Position numbers and translations under genes: made by a program. 44,136 nt of DNA. It comes from CAYXZL01 sp964469925 (GTDB lineage Bacteria; Patescibacteriota; Gracilibacteria; Absconditabacterales; Absconditicoccaceae). The stretch spans positions 1-44,136 of the forward strand of contig CAYXZL010000011.1 in the NCBI GenBank assembly GCA_964469925.1. Reading direction: 5' to 3'. This document shows, in pieces, positions 1-10,799 of this stretch. Under the pieces are notes generated by a model that ran no database searches, was not told where the DNA came from, and saw only the letters and a program-made list of their open reading frames with translations. Within the stretch, counting starts at the first letter, position 1. Each line of letters starts with the position of its first letter.

Positions 1-1
1 T

Positions 2-469
2 CGTGATCGTGAATTATGATTGTTAAATAGATTAGATTATGGTACGGCCTGATTGTTGTATTTTGCTAAAACGGCGGAATTTTTTTCGCATTATCGTGAT
101 AAGCATCGTTGTTGATTGATTTACAAGTATTATAGTGCTGATGTGTTAGGTCGGTGGGATGGGGATTGTCGTTTTGTGTGTTACCCTCTTTATCACCATA
201 AATACCAGCATGATCGTATGATTGCTTTTATGGGTTCTGATAATGAGAGGCGTGTTAGGGGTAGACGTCACGAGGTGGAGACTTATTGTTCTCTTTTGAA
301 ACAAAATGATTGATGGGCCTCTTTGTTGATTATTATTCGTCATGGTGTAAGGCATCAGATTAGAACACACCTGTCATCTATTGGTTACCCGATTTTGTGA
401 GATTCTTTGTATGGTACGTCTGTTTCTGATTACCTTCACCTGTGGTCCTTGTGATGTGAAATTTACTAG
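2..469 (+). CDS. RluA-family pseudouridine synthase, C-terminal part (5' end outside window)
   Basis: The frame is open from the window edge and ends in TAG. Read with TGA=Gly it contains RLDYGTAGLLYFAKT, which matches the catalytic-Asp motif (HRLDxxTSGLLLFAK) of RluA/RluC/RluD enzymes, and later HQIRTHLSSIGYPIL followed by TGA and DSLYG, matching the family's HQIRxHxxxxGxPIxGDxxYG. These enzymes isomerise specific uridines in rRNA or tRNA to pseudouridine in the cytoplasm. Five in-frame TGAs occur; the one before DSLYG is the family's conserved Gly. About 155 residues are visible, so the N-terminal part lies upstream. Its TAG overlaps the stop codon of the convergent - strand gene. Which RluA paralogue it is, and its target, cannot be told. 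Confidence 0.85.
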
Positions 470-1698
470 GGTATTTCTAGCTTTTCGTTGGGCATAAGAT
501 GTTCACAGTCCTTGTTGTGATTGAGGCAACCTAATTTGTATCGCTTTTTTCTTTGTTCATTGTACTTATTGTCGTAATTTTTTAGTATTAATAACTTAAA
601 TTTTATTATATCATACCCTATACTGGATTTTGATCGATTGTTATTTAATGAGTCAAGATACCTTTCTCGTTGTATATTGTATGTTTTTTTTGCATCTTCG
701 ATTGCTGGATTCCCTCTTACTGTATCTACCGAATCGTCTTTTATTCATTGCACATACGTTCCTGGTTGTATGTTTTTTATTGTATCGCTTTGTCAGATTA
801 TTTTTCAACTTCCTTGTGTGAAGCTTATTGTTTGTACTGTGTTGTTGTACTTTGTAAAGCATGGTGTTGGCAAGTAGACTTCTGTTTCTCCTAAAGTTAT
901 TTTTAAATCTTTTATTGTTGATGCACTGTCCCAGTGTATTTCTCCTTGGATTAGTTTGATTGAGTGGCTGTTCTGTCAGTCGTCTGCAAATACTACTGCT
1001 GACTGGGGTGCTATGCTTGCTATTATTCCTTTGTGTGTGATTAGGATAGTTGGTTTTTTGTTTATGCTATTGCTTGTGTAGCTAATTTGGTAATTTTCTC
1101 CTGTTCGCTGATAGACGTTTTTTTCTGTTAGATAGATTTCTTTTTGCGTTTTTTTGTCTGTTATTGTTATTTTTGTTTCTTTATCTTGCTGGTTGGGTTT
1201 TTCTCGTTTTATTGTATTTGTTTGTTTTGCAAGAAAATCTTGTGGGTTAATTGTTTTATTGTAATCTGGTAACAGGATGATTCAGTAGATTACCGTTAGG
1301 GTTACTATTGCTACTGAGAGTAGTTTCCTCCCCTTTTGTGGTTTTAGTATTGTTCGAACCAGGACTATTGCACTTATCGATCCTAATATTATCGATTCGT
1401 GATAGGGGAGATAGTTCGCTAATACGAATCTTTTATAGTACAACCATCATATGTTTATCAGTAATAATATGATAAATATGATTGTACGTTTGCTGTGTTT
1501 TTGAAGTTGTAACAATACAATTATTACTATAGATACTACTAGTATTATGATTTCTATGTGTGTTGTTCGTTCCGATCGTTGTGTTTTTGTATAGTGAATT
1601 GTTGTGCTACTGAGAAATCATCGTAGTACTATCAAAGCTAACATTATCAACACAGCACTTGTCATAAGCTTTAGGACTTTTTTCATGCTGATCAGCAT
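466..1698 (-). CDS. Polytopic membrane protein with FecR-like extracytoplasmic domain
   Basis: 410 codons, ending in TAG, starting at an ATG preceded by AGGAG with a 6-base spacer; a second in-frame ATG lies 12 bases further in. Hydrophobic segments lie at about residues 8-25, 48-66, 71-87, 100-117 and 125-143. A polar stretch follows, then a beta-rich region around 200-330 (THKGIIASIAPQSAVVFADD, IKLIQGEIHWDS) that resembles FecR-type domains, where a short 'G.....P.S.......' hairpin repeats. The C-terminus is lysine- and asparagine-rich. It starts 9 bases after the stop of another FecR-like gene, with mutS further upstream on the same strand, so the three are probably co-transcribed. The family is inferred from the pattern only; function unknown. 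The TAG overlaps the convergent RluA stop. Confidence 0.7.
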
Positions 1699-1707
1699 AA
1701 AGGTCTC

Positions 1708-3084
1708 CTAGTTGAATTCTAGCAGAAATGGATTGTAATAGTTTTTCTGAATCTGATCTATTAATTCTTGTGTTGTGATATCTGTATTTTTGGTAACATT
1801 TTCTTCGTTTTCAAGTATTGAGAGTCGTTGTTGCAATACAATAAGATTGTTTGTCATGCTTGGTGGTACGTGATACTGTTGAGGTAATTCGCTGATGAGA
1901 ATTTGGAGATTGTTTGTAATGTTTGGTCGTGTTATTTTTTCTGCTACTGTTAGATCTGTAATGTTTGCTATATTGATTATCCTTTTGGCGATGTTGGCTA
2001 GTGCTATGTTATATTGATCTGTGTTGTTTTTTTGTATGCTGTTGATCAAATTCTTGATGTCGTAACGCAGGAAGTTCCCTTGTAGAAGAGCTTTAATTTC
2101 TGTTATCTGTTTTTCTGATAAGAGCTTTTTGTCTTGAGTGTTTATGGGTAGTAATGATTCTTCTTGTTTTGTGATGCTTGTATCATCGTTAGCTTGTAGG
2201 AGTGCGATGATGCTTTGTAATTCGTCTTCTTGATTGCTTTCTCCGGATTGGTTTTGAACACTCTCGATCGCGACTACTTTTGCTTGTTCTAGTGCAACAT
2301 TTTCGTTAATGGTTACTTGATGTTGTGCTGTTAGTTCTGTTGTTTTCTCGTCCTTTTGTGTGTTGTTTTCGTTTTTGCTACTTTTGTTTGTTATGTTGAT
2401 GTTATCTCCATAATTTTTCACGGTTACTTCTCATTGGTTATTTTGTGTTATTTGCACTTTGAAGGTTTTTGATTCTAGTGCTTTTTCTATCGTTACGTTG
2501 TTTTTTTGGATTTTCAATTCCCCAGTATATGAGTTTTCGTTTGTGGTGTCTTGTTCGATTTCAATGAATTTTCAGCCATTTATGACATCCACTAAGTAAC
2601 TATTGGCTGTTGTTGTTGGTAATATTTTTATGGTTGCAGGACCAAGGATCTTTGCTAGGTTATCATTGAAGGCCGCTTGCATGTATGATCACTCTGCTAG
2701 AGTAATTGTATCTCATGGATTGATGATATTTGTTTTGAGTGTGTTTCACTTATCATCCTTGAGTTCGTATAGTCCATAAAACGATTCTATTCTTCCTATA
2801 GCACTTGCACTAGCACGATAGTTTGATTGAGATTCTTTGCTGATGAAAAATCCTTTGTTTCCGAAGATACTCAGAGAATTTGTGTTGTTTAATAGTCAAA
2901 ACACTCACAATGATAGCGTTATCGCTATTATTCAGTACATGCTCACTTTGCTAAACGTGACTATTCTTTGTGTCCATGTGTGTGTCTTCTTGTCTTTTTT
3001 TTCTAAGAACCTCTGATAGATGTCGAACTTTGCTTCTTCGCTTAATCACTGTTTTTGCTGCTTTAGGAAATCTTCTAGTTTCAT
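1708..3084 (-). CDS. Single-pass membrane protein with FecR-like domain
   Basis: 458 residues. A charged N-terminus of about 45 residues precedes one hydrophobic segment (about 48-66). A beta-rich region follows (NIINPGDTITLAEGSYMQ, AAFNDNLAKILGPATIKI), like the FecR periplasmic domain, then a long Asn/Gln/Thr-rich, probably disordered and helical tail. The layout cytoplasmic tail, one helix, FecR domain is that of FecR/anti-sigma-type proteins, but no sigma factor is nearby. The chosen ATG is the first after an in-frame TAA and lacks a clear Shine-Dalgarno. TGA codons at several glycines (for example GNTLK, GSYMQ) keep the frame open. It lies between mutS (68 bases upstream) and the polytopic FecR-like gene (9 bases downstream). 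Function unknown. Confidence 0.72.
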
Positions 3085-3152
3085 TTTGAGTGAGGTGTTG
3101 CTGAACCTTCTGATGTTTTATACGAGTGAAGCTGGAAAGTGTGACAGAAAAG

Positions 3153-5774
3153 TTATGATTTTTTTTGTTTTTTTTTCATTCTTTGCAGGTGATGTCGTGC
3201 CTCAATGGGTGTTGTGTTGTCTATGTCTATTGTTGCTAGTGTTTCTTCAAATCGACTTTCTTGATCATTATTGGTTTCTTTCTCTCTTTTTTTGTTATCT
3301 TCAAATAGAGACTTTTCATAGGATGGCTTTTTTGTTTCTTTTACTTCTAGTTCTCACAAGTATTGTTCTGCCTTTTGTATTATGCTGTTTGGTAATCATG
3401 CTAGTTTAGCTACTTCAATTCCATAGCTTTTGTCTGCTCATCCTGCTATTATTTTTTTGAGAAACACCACCTCTTTATCTGTTTCGTATACCGAGGCTGA
3501 GAAGTTGTTTATTCATGACCACTTTTTTTCTAATTGTATTAATTCGTGGTAGTGTGTTGCTATCAGTGTCTGAGCTTTTAGGTTTTTAGCTAAATGTTCG
3601 AGAATGGCTTTTGATATTGCAAGACCATCATATGTTGCTGTTCCGCGACCTAATTCGTCAAAGATGATAAATGAATCTGAGGTCGCATTGTTGATGATTG
3701 CTGCCACTTCTATCATTTCGGTCATAAAGGTTGACTGATTTTTTGTTATGATGTCACCACTTCCAATTCTTGCGAATATGGCGTCTACTATTTTTATTTG
3801 GGCGGATGTTGCTGGTACATATAATCCACAGTGTGCTAAAAGAATAATAAGTGCGTTTTGTCTGAGGAAGGTCGACTTTCCTCACATATTGGGACCAGTA
3901 ATGATGTGTATATACCCATTCTTATTTTTGTTATCAGAGCTATCGATTATTAAGTCGTTTGGTATGAAGCTTTGGTCGTGTTTTAGTGTGTTTTCTATTA
4001 CTATATGTCTTCATTGTTTAATTTTTGTTGTTCCTTTTGTTGTATAGCTTGGTCTAGATAGCTTTTTGTGTTGTGCAAATGCCGCATGGGAGCTTACTAT
4101 ATCTAAGTATGCAATGTTTTCGGATCGTTCGATTATTGTTTCCATATTTTTACTTATTTCGTCTTTTAGGTTCTCTAATATATTTTGTTCTTTTTGTATT
4201 AGTTGTTCTTTGGCTGTAATGATTTCGGTTTCTATGTCTTCTAAGTAAGAAGAAACATACCTTTGACCTGTTTTTAGTGTTTGTTTACGTAAAAAATCAA
4301 ACTTTTTGTTATCTGAGCTCTTAATGTGTTCTATTTTTTCGATGTCTTTTGGCGTTGCTTCGATGACATATCCCGCATTGTTTATGTATTTTATCTTTAT
4401 ATTGTTTGATTGTGCTTTTTTACAGATTTCTTGTTGGTAGGAAATGAGGAGTTGATCACTGTGATAGGCAATTTGTCTTAGTCTGTCAATCTCTTGGTCT
4501 ACTCCATTGTTGATATAGTCTATTGTTTCATTTGTTATTCCGTCCTGTATTGTTTTCTTAATGATGCCATGTATGTTCCTTATTTTTTGTATCATTTCTT
4601 CTGATACTCCTTCTTTTCTATGTGCATTTAGAACTGTTTCATTGAGACTTTTCTCCAAACAATACCTTAGTTTCATGTACAAACTTGGAATGTTTTTGCG
4701 GTATAGTATTGTTGTGATGAGTTTTGGGATGTCATGGAAATTCTTCAGTGCTGCTATGACAGTTTCTCTTTCAGAGATGTTTTTTTGATAGTATTCAATG
4801 CTATTTAAACGTTTTTGTATTGTGTGTATGTTTTTTGATGGCTCTAAGAGTCGTCACTTTAACATTCTTCCTCACATTGGTGTGTTGGTGGTGTTTAATG
4901 TTCCGTATACTGTATGTTTTTTGTTATTGTCGTGATTTGAGTTAAATAACTCGAGATTTTTGATACTTGTTTGGTCAATAAAAACTGTTTGTTTGTTGTG
5001 ATGGTAACTGATGCTATGAATTCTTATGTTGTTTGTTCCTTTTTGCATATGTTTTAAGTATGATAGCAGTAGCGTTGCTGCTTTTCATCTACTTTCGGAC
5101 AAGGCTTCACCATATCATTTGAGGGACTCGACTTTGAGAATTGATTGTAGTGTTTCTTGTCGATCCGTATCGTTTTCGTATAGTGAGATTATACAATGGT
5201 TGAGTTGTTGTGTAATGTCATGTGTGGACTGTTTGATGTTGCTGTCTGGTTCAATTATTATTTCGCTTGGTTGTAATATTCGGATATGTTTTATCGTATC
5301 TTCCCAATTGGTAAAGCTTTTGGTGTAGTATTGTCCGAGTGAAAAATCCCCTCGGGAACAATGGTAGCTATCGCCATTGCTGTATCTATCTTCTAGTATT
5401 GCTAGGCAATAGTTATGTTCTGCTGATGTCTCTTGTATATAATTACCTGGAGTTAGTATCGTTGATATGGCTCTCGTTACTAGTTTCCCAGCTTGTGGTG
5501 TGGAGAGTTGTTCTGCTATCGCCACTTTGTATCATGACTCTATCAGTTTTTGGATGTATTTGTCGATGCTATGATAGGGTACTCATGCCATGGGTATGGG
5601 GTTTTCTGCGTTTTTGTTTTTTGACGTTAGTGTGAGGTCTAACAATTTACTTGCTATCTTTGCGTCCTCCCGAAAGAGTTCGTAGAAGTCACCTAAGCGA
5701 AATAGGAGTATACAGTCTGGGTGTTGTTTTTTCATGTCTATATATTGTTGCATGGCTGGGGTGAGTGTTCACAT
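3153..5774 (-). CDS. mutS: DNA mismatch repair ATPase MutS
   Basis: 873 residues, the usual MutS length. MutS dimers bind mismatches and recruit MutL. The N-terminus TPAMQQYIDMKKQHPD leads to GDFYELF, with the mismatch-wedging Phe30 and Glu32 of the FxE motif. The ABC-type ATPase holds Walker A GPNMGGKST (627-635), in which Gly631 is TGA, Walker B FIIFDELGRGT (Asp706-Glu707), and the ATHYHEL loop. The C-terminal region has GIEVAKLAGLPNSII, and the end PIEARHHLQRMKKK matches the family tail. The start is the first ATG after an in-frame TAA. It heads a - strand cluster with two FecR-like membrane proteins, an odd pairing. No mutL is in the window. Confidence 0.95.
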
Positions 5775-5867
5775 TGGTTTTTGTTATCAAATAATTTTTC
5801 TTGGTAAGTACTTGCATATGCTTATAGTGTATCTGTGTTTTTATGCAATATGTGCTTTTTTTGAGGA

Positions 5868-6425
5868 ATGTATACCTTAGATCTTATTCGTCGTAAGAAG
5901 GAGTTAAGAGCTTTGATGGTGCAAGGCCTTGACTCTCTTTCTTGTCAGCAGATCTTTTCCGCCTGATCTTTTTTTTCAGAGTTGTTTTTGGTTACATACT
6001 GATCTTATGACTCGTTTTTTGTCTATATTTCAAAGGATACAGAACTTTACACTCATGTCCTCATACAAAAACTTTTGTCTTTGTGAAAGTCTGTATATGT
6101 TCCATGGCGAGATGGCTTTTCTATGTTGGCGTCTTGTTTGTTGTCTTGGGATGAGTTGTCTTGTGTGAAATCCTGAGTACTTTGCCAACAGAAACCGGTT
6201 GCCCATTATTGACGAATTGATCTTGTTGTAGTCCCATGACTGGCTTTCGATGCAATGTGAGGAAGGTTATGACGTGGATGATGATATTATGATAGGTGGT
6301 TGATGGCACATCGTTGAGTATTCGGTTATAGTTTGTGAGTGTGTTATGTGTTTCAACTGATTGGTTTTGTTCCTAGAGGTTCGCATGATATTCCGGTTGA
6401 TAGGGTTTTGTCTGTGGCGTTATAG
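5868..6425 (+). CDS. 5-formyltetrahydrofolate cyclo-ligase
   Basis: 185 residues, the normal family length. It converts 5-formyl-THF to 5,10-methenyl-THF with ATP in the cytoplasm, returning stored folate to the one-carbon pool. The signature DLVVVPGLAFDAMGGRLGRG followed by GGYYDRWL (bases about 6211-6297) is nearly identical to the family consensus, and five of its glycines are TGA, including two adjacent ones. About 12 of 19 glycines in the gene are TGA, so this is one of the clearest code-25 genes here. N-terminal RRKKELRALM is the usual substrate-binding start. An in-frame ATG at 5850 is an alternative start. It converges on argS with three bases between stops. Formyl-folate chemistry links it to the Fmt domain encoded at 25-26.8 kb. 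Confidence 0.93.
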
Positions 6426-6428
6426 TTT

Positions 6429-8114
6429 TTACATTTGTTCGAGTACCTCTATGCCCAGTATGTTGAGTCCGTTTTTTAGTACTTGTGCCACTGATTGTGT
6501 GAGCATGCAACGTTCTCTTTCTGTGTCAGATCATACTATTTTTTGTTTTTGGTAATAGTTATTGAACAGCTGAGCCAACTCAAACAGATACTTTGTCAGA
6601 ACGCTTGGCCTGTATTGTTGGCCTGCCTTGTTTATGATTTCTGCAAACTCGCCTATTTTGAGTACAATCTTTTTTTCGTCTGTACTTGCTAGTTTTTTTC
6701 ATTTTATACTTTTTGTTACCCTGTTTATAATACTCATACACCTTGCATACGTGTACTGGATATAGGGTCATGTTTCACCTTCAAATGATAGTGATTGCGT
6801 AGGATCAAAAGTGAAGTCTTTACTAGCTTCATGGTTGAGGACGTAAAATTTGATTGCTGCCATAGCGATTGCTTCTGCTTTGTTATGTGCTTCTTGCTCT
6901 TGTATGTTTTCATGCCTTTCCTTGATTTGATTATATGCATTTTGGTGCATTTCATCAGCTAAATTATCGGCATCAACAACTTTCCCTTCCCTACTCTTCA
7001 TTTTTCCTTCAGGTAACACTACCATGCCATATGCAAGATGATAGCATCATTGAGCAAAAGGATATCAGAGCTTTTCTAATATCTCAAACAATACTTGGAA
7101 GTGATAAATTTGTTCGTTTCCTACTATATAGATCATTTGGTCCATATGGAGATCTTCATATCTTATTTTTGCTAATGCTATGTCTTGGGTTATGTATATG
7201 GATGTTCCGTCTGCTCTTATGATTACTTTTTCGTCGGTGTCGCTGTATTGTGTTTTGAAGGTTATTTTGCCATTTTCATGTTTGTGAAATATTCCATTAC
7301 TGATATTTTGCTCGACTATTGTTTTCCCTTTTAGATAATGTTCACTTTCGTAGTAGGCCTTGTCTATGTGTGTTCCAAATCTTTTGTAGGTTTGATACAT
7401 TCAGTCTACTGCTCGTTTATTCATTTTTGATCGCAAATCTCGTGTCTCTTTATCTTTGTTTTCTCGCAATATGAGCATTTTTTGTATTTCTTCTTTCAGG
7501 GACGGGTTTTTTTCTGATTCGATAGCATAGCGTACATACCGATCTCCTACAAAATGATCAGACTTTTTGTTTGGTGATGCATTATTGGCAAATAGTTTGT
7601 ATGCAAGCATTGATTTGCATATATGGATACCACGGTCATTGATGATATCGACTTTTGTGACTTTGTAGCCTAGTCGGTTGTATATGTTTGCTAGTGCATT
7701 TCATAATAACATATTTCTGATATGTCCTAGGTGTAGTGGCTTATTTGTGTTTGGTCACGGTGATTCAATCACTATGTGTTGGTTGTTCTGCACCTCTTGA
7801 CCATATCTATCTTTTTGTTTCATTACTGACTCCAGTATCTTGTCGGTGATCCCTCCGATAGCTATGTGTGCATTGATGTATGGTCATATATTTTCTATTT
7901 TTTCAAATATGCCTCATGATAGCTTTTCTGCTATTTCTTTTGCTATTATTTGTGGTGATTGTTTTAATTCTTTTGCGAGCGTGAAGCATGGGAAGGCAAG
8001 ATCTCAGGCGATGTTGTCTGGTGGTGTTTGTATTAATTCTATGATTTGTTCTGTAGTGAGCGGTAGATATTGTGCTAGTCTGTCTGCAAATTGTTTTTTT
8101 AGCTCTGTCGTCAT
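6429..8114 (-). CDS. argS: Arginyl-tRNA synthetase
   Basis: 561 residues, normal for class I ArgRS. It charges tRNA-Arg. The N-terminal additional domain (1-110) is followed by SPGPNTNKPLHLGH, with HIGH-type signature HLGH at 128-131, and then the family motif IINDRGIHICKSML. The KMSKS-like loop is GKMKSREGK (about 370-378). The DALR anticodon-binding domain ends in the typical form, with GLNILGIEVLEQM just before TAA. In-frame TGAs encode Gly in SPGPN and elsewhere. The ATG is the first good start after an upstream in-frame TAA, and a promoter-like pair lies about 40 bases upstream. It faces the 5-FTHF cyclo-ligase gene tail to tail. Confidence 0.96.
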
Positions 8115-8153
8115 TTTTTTGTGGTAATTTATATCAAAAACGTTCTGTGTTTC

Positions 8154-8181
8154 ATATTACTATTTGTTTTCTCCTGATCAA
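8154..8181 (-). promoter_or_regulatory. Candidate sigma-70-type promoter for argS
   Basis: On the - strand TTGATC and TAATAT are separated by 16 bases, placing a transcription start about 30-35 bases before the argS ATG. This is a pattern match only. The rest of the 208-base divergent spacer between argS and mraY shows no other clear element. Confidence 0.45.
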
Positions 8182-8322
8182 GCTTTAGCTTTAATAAATC
8201 TTTTTGTAAGATTCTTGTTAAGAAGATGTTTTGGTTGTGGTTGGTTCTTAGTACTTGATGTTTCTTGATACATCCTTAGCATCGTCCTTGTTGTTTTCGT
8301 ATTTATCTATAAGGGTTTTCTT

Positions 8323-9396
8323 ATGTTGCTTAAGTTAAATCAGATCATATTGTATGCGTTGTTTGCTTTTTTTTGTGCTTTGGTTTTGTACCCTTTTTTT
8401 ATCCGTTTATTGAGGCGTTTACGTGTAGGTAAAACTATTCGCGAAGAATCTGTTACTGGAGACAAAGCAGAGGTTTTTCAGTCTATGCATGCTCATAAGG
8501 CATGAACTCCCAATATGGGTGGTGCCATGCTGTTTGTTATCATGCTTGTTATGATTGGTTTTTCTTATTTGCTGCAGAAGGCTTCTATTATCAACAATTC
8601 TTTGGTTACTAGAGAGGAAACGTATATTATTCTTTTTGCCTTTTTTGCTATGGGCTTCTTAGGCCTTGTGGATGACTACTTCAATGTGAAGGGTAGGGGT
8701 TCTATTAAGTGACTTAGTGCTAGAACTAAGTTGATTGGAATGATTTTTATCGCCGCTTTCATTAGTTGGCGGTTTTACGTTAGACTTGGTGTTGATTATC
8801 TTTCTTTTGGTGCGTGATGATTTGAGTTGCATCTCGGATTGTTCTACCCCTTTTTTACCTTTTTTTTGACTATAGCAATTGTTAATGCCATTAATTTTAC
8901 CGATGGTTTGGATGGTTTGGCTGGTGGATTGTTGTGCATTGTTTTGTGAGTGTGTGCGGTGATTACTTTTATTATGCAGCTGTATATAGCTACCGCCGTT
9001 TTGGCAATTGTTATGGCGGTGTTGCTTGCTTTTTTGTGGTTTAATATTAACCCAGCCCGTATTTTCTTGTGAGATGGCGGTGCCTTTGCTTTGTGAGGCC
9101 TACTTTCTTCTTTGATCTACCTTTTGAATATGAGGATGGATATTATTGTGCCCTTTTTGTTTTTATTCCTCTTGTTTCGAGTGGAATTGGGATCTAGTGT
9201 TTTACAAGTTTTTTGGAAAAAAGTTTATAAGAAAAAGCTTTTTAGTATAGCTCCTTTGCATCATCTTTTTGAACATCGTGGTTGGAAGGAGTGGACCATT
9301 GTTATGAGGGCATGGCTAATACAATGAGTCTTGGCGGCAGTTACGTTGATTTACTTGTTTTATCAGTTCCAATCTTTGTATGGGTGATGATTTTAG
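8323..9396 (+). CDS. mraY: Phospho-N-acetylmuramoyl-pentapeptide transferase MraY
   Basis: 357 residues, polytopic, normal length. It transfers phospho-MurNAc-pentapeptide from UDP to undecaprenyl phosphate, making lipid I at the inner face of the membrane. Visible motifs in order: HKAGTPNMGG (58-67), FLGLVDDYFN with the Asp pair, NAINFTDGLDGLAGG, FLGDGGAFALGG, and APLHHLFEHRGW near the C-terminus. The last motif is HHHFE in most MraY proteins; the third His is Leu here. TGA supplies Gly in AGTPN, LGDGG and elsewhere. AAGGG lies 7 bases before the ATG. The O-antigen-ligase-like gene follows after 15 bases in the same frame, so the two are probably one transcript. WecA-type transferases are related, but the HKAGTPxMGG loop favours MraY. 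Confidence 0.93.
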
Positions 9397-9411
9397 TTTT
9401 GCTGTTGTTTG

Positions 9412-10782
9412 ATGGTTGTGACTGTAAAAAAACATATTTCGACTATTTTCTGTGTTTTTTTTGTATGACTTTTGATTCACTTTGTTGTACATACTATTGT
9501 TCGTTTTGGTTTTGCTCGGTCTGGATCGCTCCGATCTCTTGTTCGGTTGTGGAAAGAAATACTTGTTGTGTTCGTTTTGAGTGTTTGAATGCGACATTTT
9601 TTTTCTACTATTTCTTCTTTGGACACCCTACAGTCGCGTTTTTTTTCTGATAAGATTTTGTTGTGTCGGTTTGTAAGTTTTGTGGGTGTGTTATTGGTTT
9701 CTTTTGTTTCTACGATTTTTGTTAATCAGTTGTGATGGGCACATTGGTTTGTGTCTTTGAAGTATAATGTTTTCCCTCACCTGGTCTTTTTGGCTCGATA
9801 TAGTGTGGCCGTTTTTTTTAACGCAAAAACTTTGAAAAAAATAATTTCTTTTATTGGCGTTACTATTGTTTTTTGCCTCTTGTTTGCAATCGTACGATAT
9901 ATGGTTGTGGCAACGAAGCCTTGAGCTTTACGTTATTTGGGTTATGATCCTTTATCTTATGAGTGAAGTATTGGTCAAGCACCTCCGGCAGTTTATCGTT
10001 CTGCATATGAGACTGGTACTCCACGTAATCAATTTCTTTTTGAAAGACCCATTTCGTGGTGATTTTATTTGATTGCTTTTTGGCCTTTGTTTTTTGTTTT
10101 ATATTTGCAAAAAAAGCCCTTTCTACGTCTTTGGTTTCCTTGGTTGCTCTATGTTGCAAATGTATTTTTAACTTTTTCTAGAGCAGCTCGAGGAGTTTGG
10201 TTGATTCAAACTTTTGTTCTATTGTTGTTTACTTATAGGAAACATTGGAAGCGTATTGTGCTGTTTACTTTTTTCGGACTTGTGCTGATTTCCCCTTTGG
10301 TTTCAGAGAGAGGCAGCTCTCTTTTTTCTAGAGCTTTTTCTGATAAGGGACATCTCTCTTTTTTTATTGAAGGCGTTAGACTGTTCCTTTCCCAACCTTT
10401 GTTAGGTGCTGGCTGATCTTCTGTATGACCATGATCTCACCAGTTTGGTCTGTGATTTAATCCTGAGAACCAATTTTTACAAGTTATGATAGAGTATGGA
10501 CTGTTAGGTTTTTTGTTTCGGTTTCTTCTTTATTGATATGTGTTTACCTTTTCGTGGAAGTCATATTGTAGGCTGAGTGATGTTATTTCTTCTAAGGGGA
10601 AGGCTACTATTTTTGATGAAAAATATCAATCGTATTGGTTCTTGTTTGCATTAGCTCTGTGATTGTTTGGGCTGGCTTTGGAGGGTTTGGTTTTGCATAG
10701 TTTTGCTGATAGGATGATTATCTATCCTCTTATGGCTTCTTTGGGTTTGGGAGTTGGTTTTCTTAAATTGAATGCTAGATAG
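9412..10782 (+). CDS. O-antigen ligase/polymerase-like polytopic membrane protein
   Basis: 456 residues with about ten or more hydrophobic helices. A hydrophilic loop around 150-230 is followed by LTFSRAARGVWL, then by FLSQPLLGAGGSSVGPGSHQ and NPENQFLQVMIEYGLLGF. The pair 'SRgaw' and 'P..G.G....HN.fLq...E.Gl.G' is the hallmark of the Wzy_C/WaaL family, which joins or polymerises lipid-linked glycans on the outer side of the cytoplasmic membrane. Five or more TGA=Gly codons cluster in the loop at 10409-10449. The ATG is the first after mraY's TAG in the same frame; no Shine-Dalgarno is visible. The neighbour mraY suits an envelope polysaccharide role. Its actual glycan is unknown. Confidence 0.8.
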
Positions 10783-10799
10783 TTGGTCGTGTTTCGTTT

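Noticed and set aside
3020..3409. A hydrophobic + strand frame that looks like a membrane protein
   Set aside because: It is antisense to the 3' end of mutS and its neighbour; the T-rich + strand yields Phe/Leu-rich frames throughout the window.
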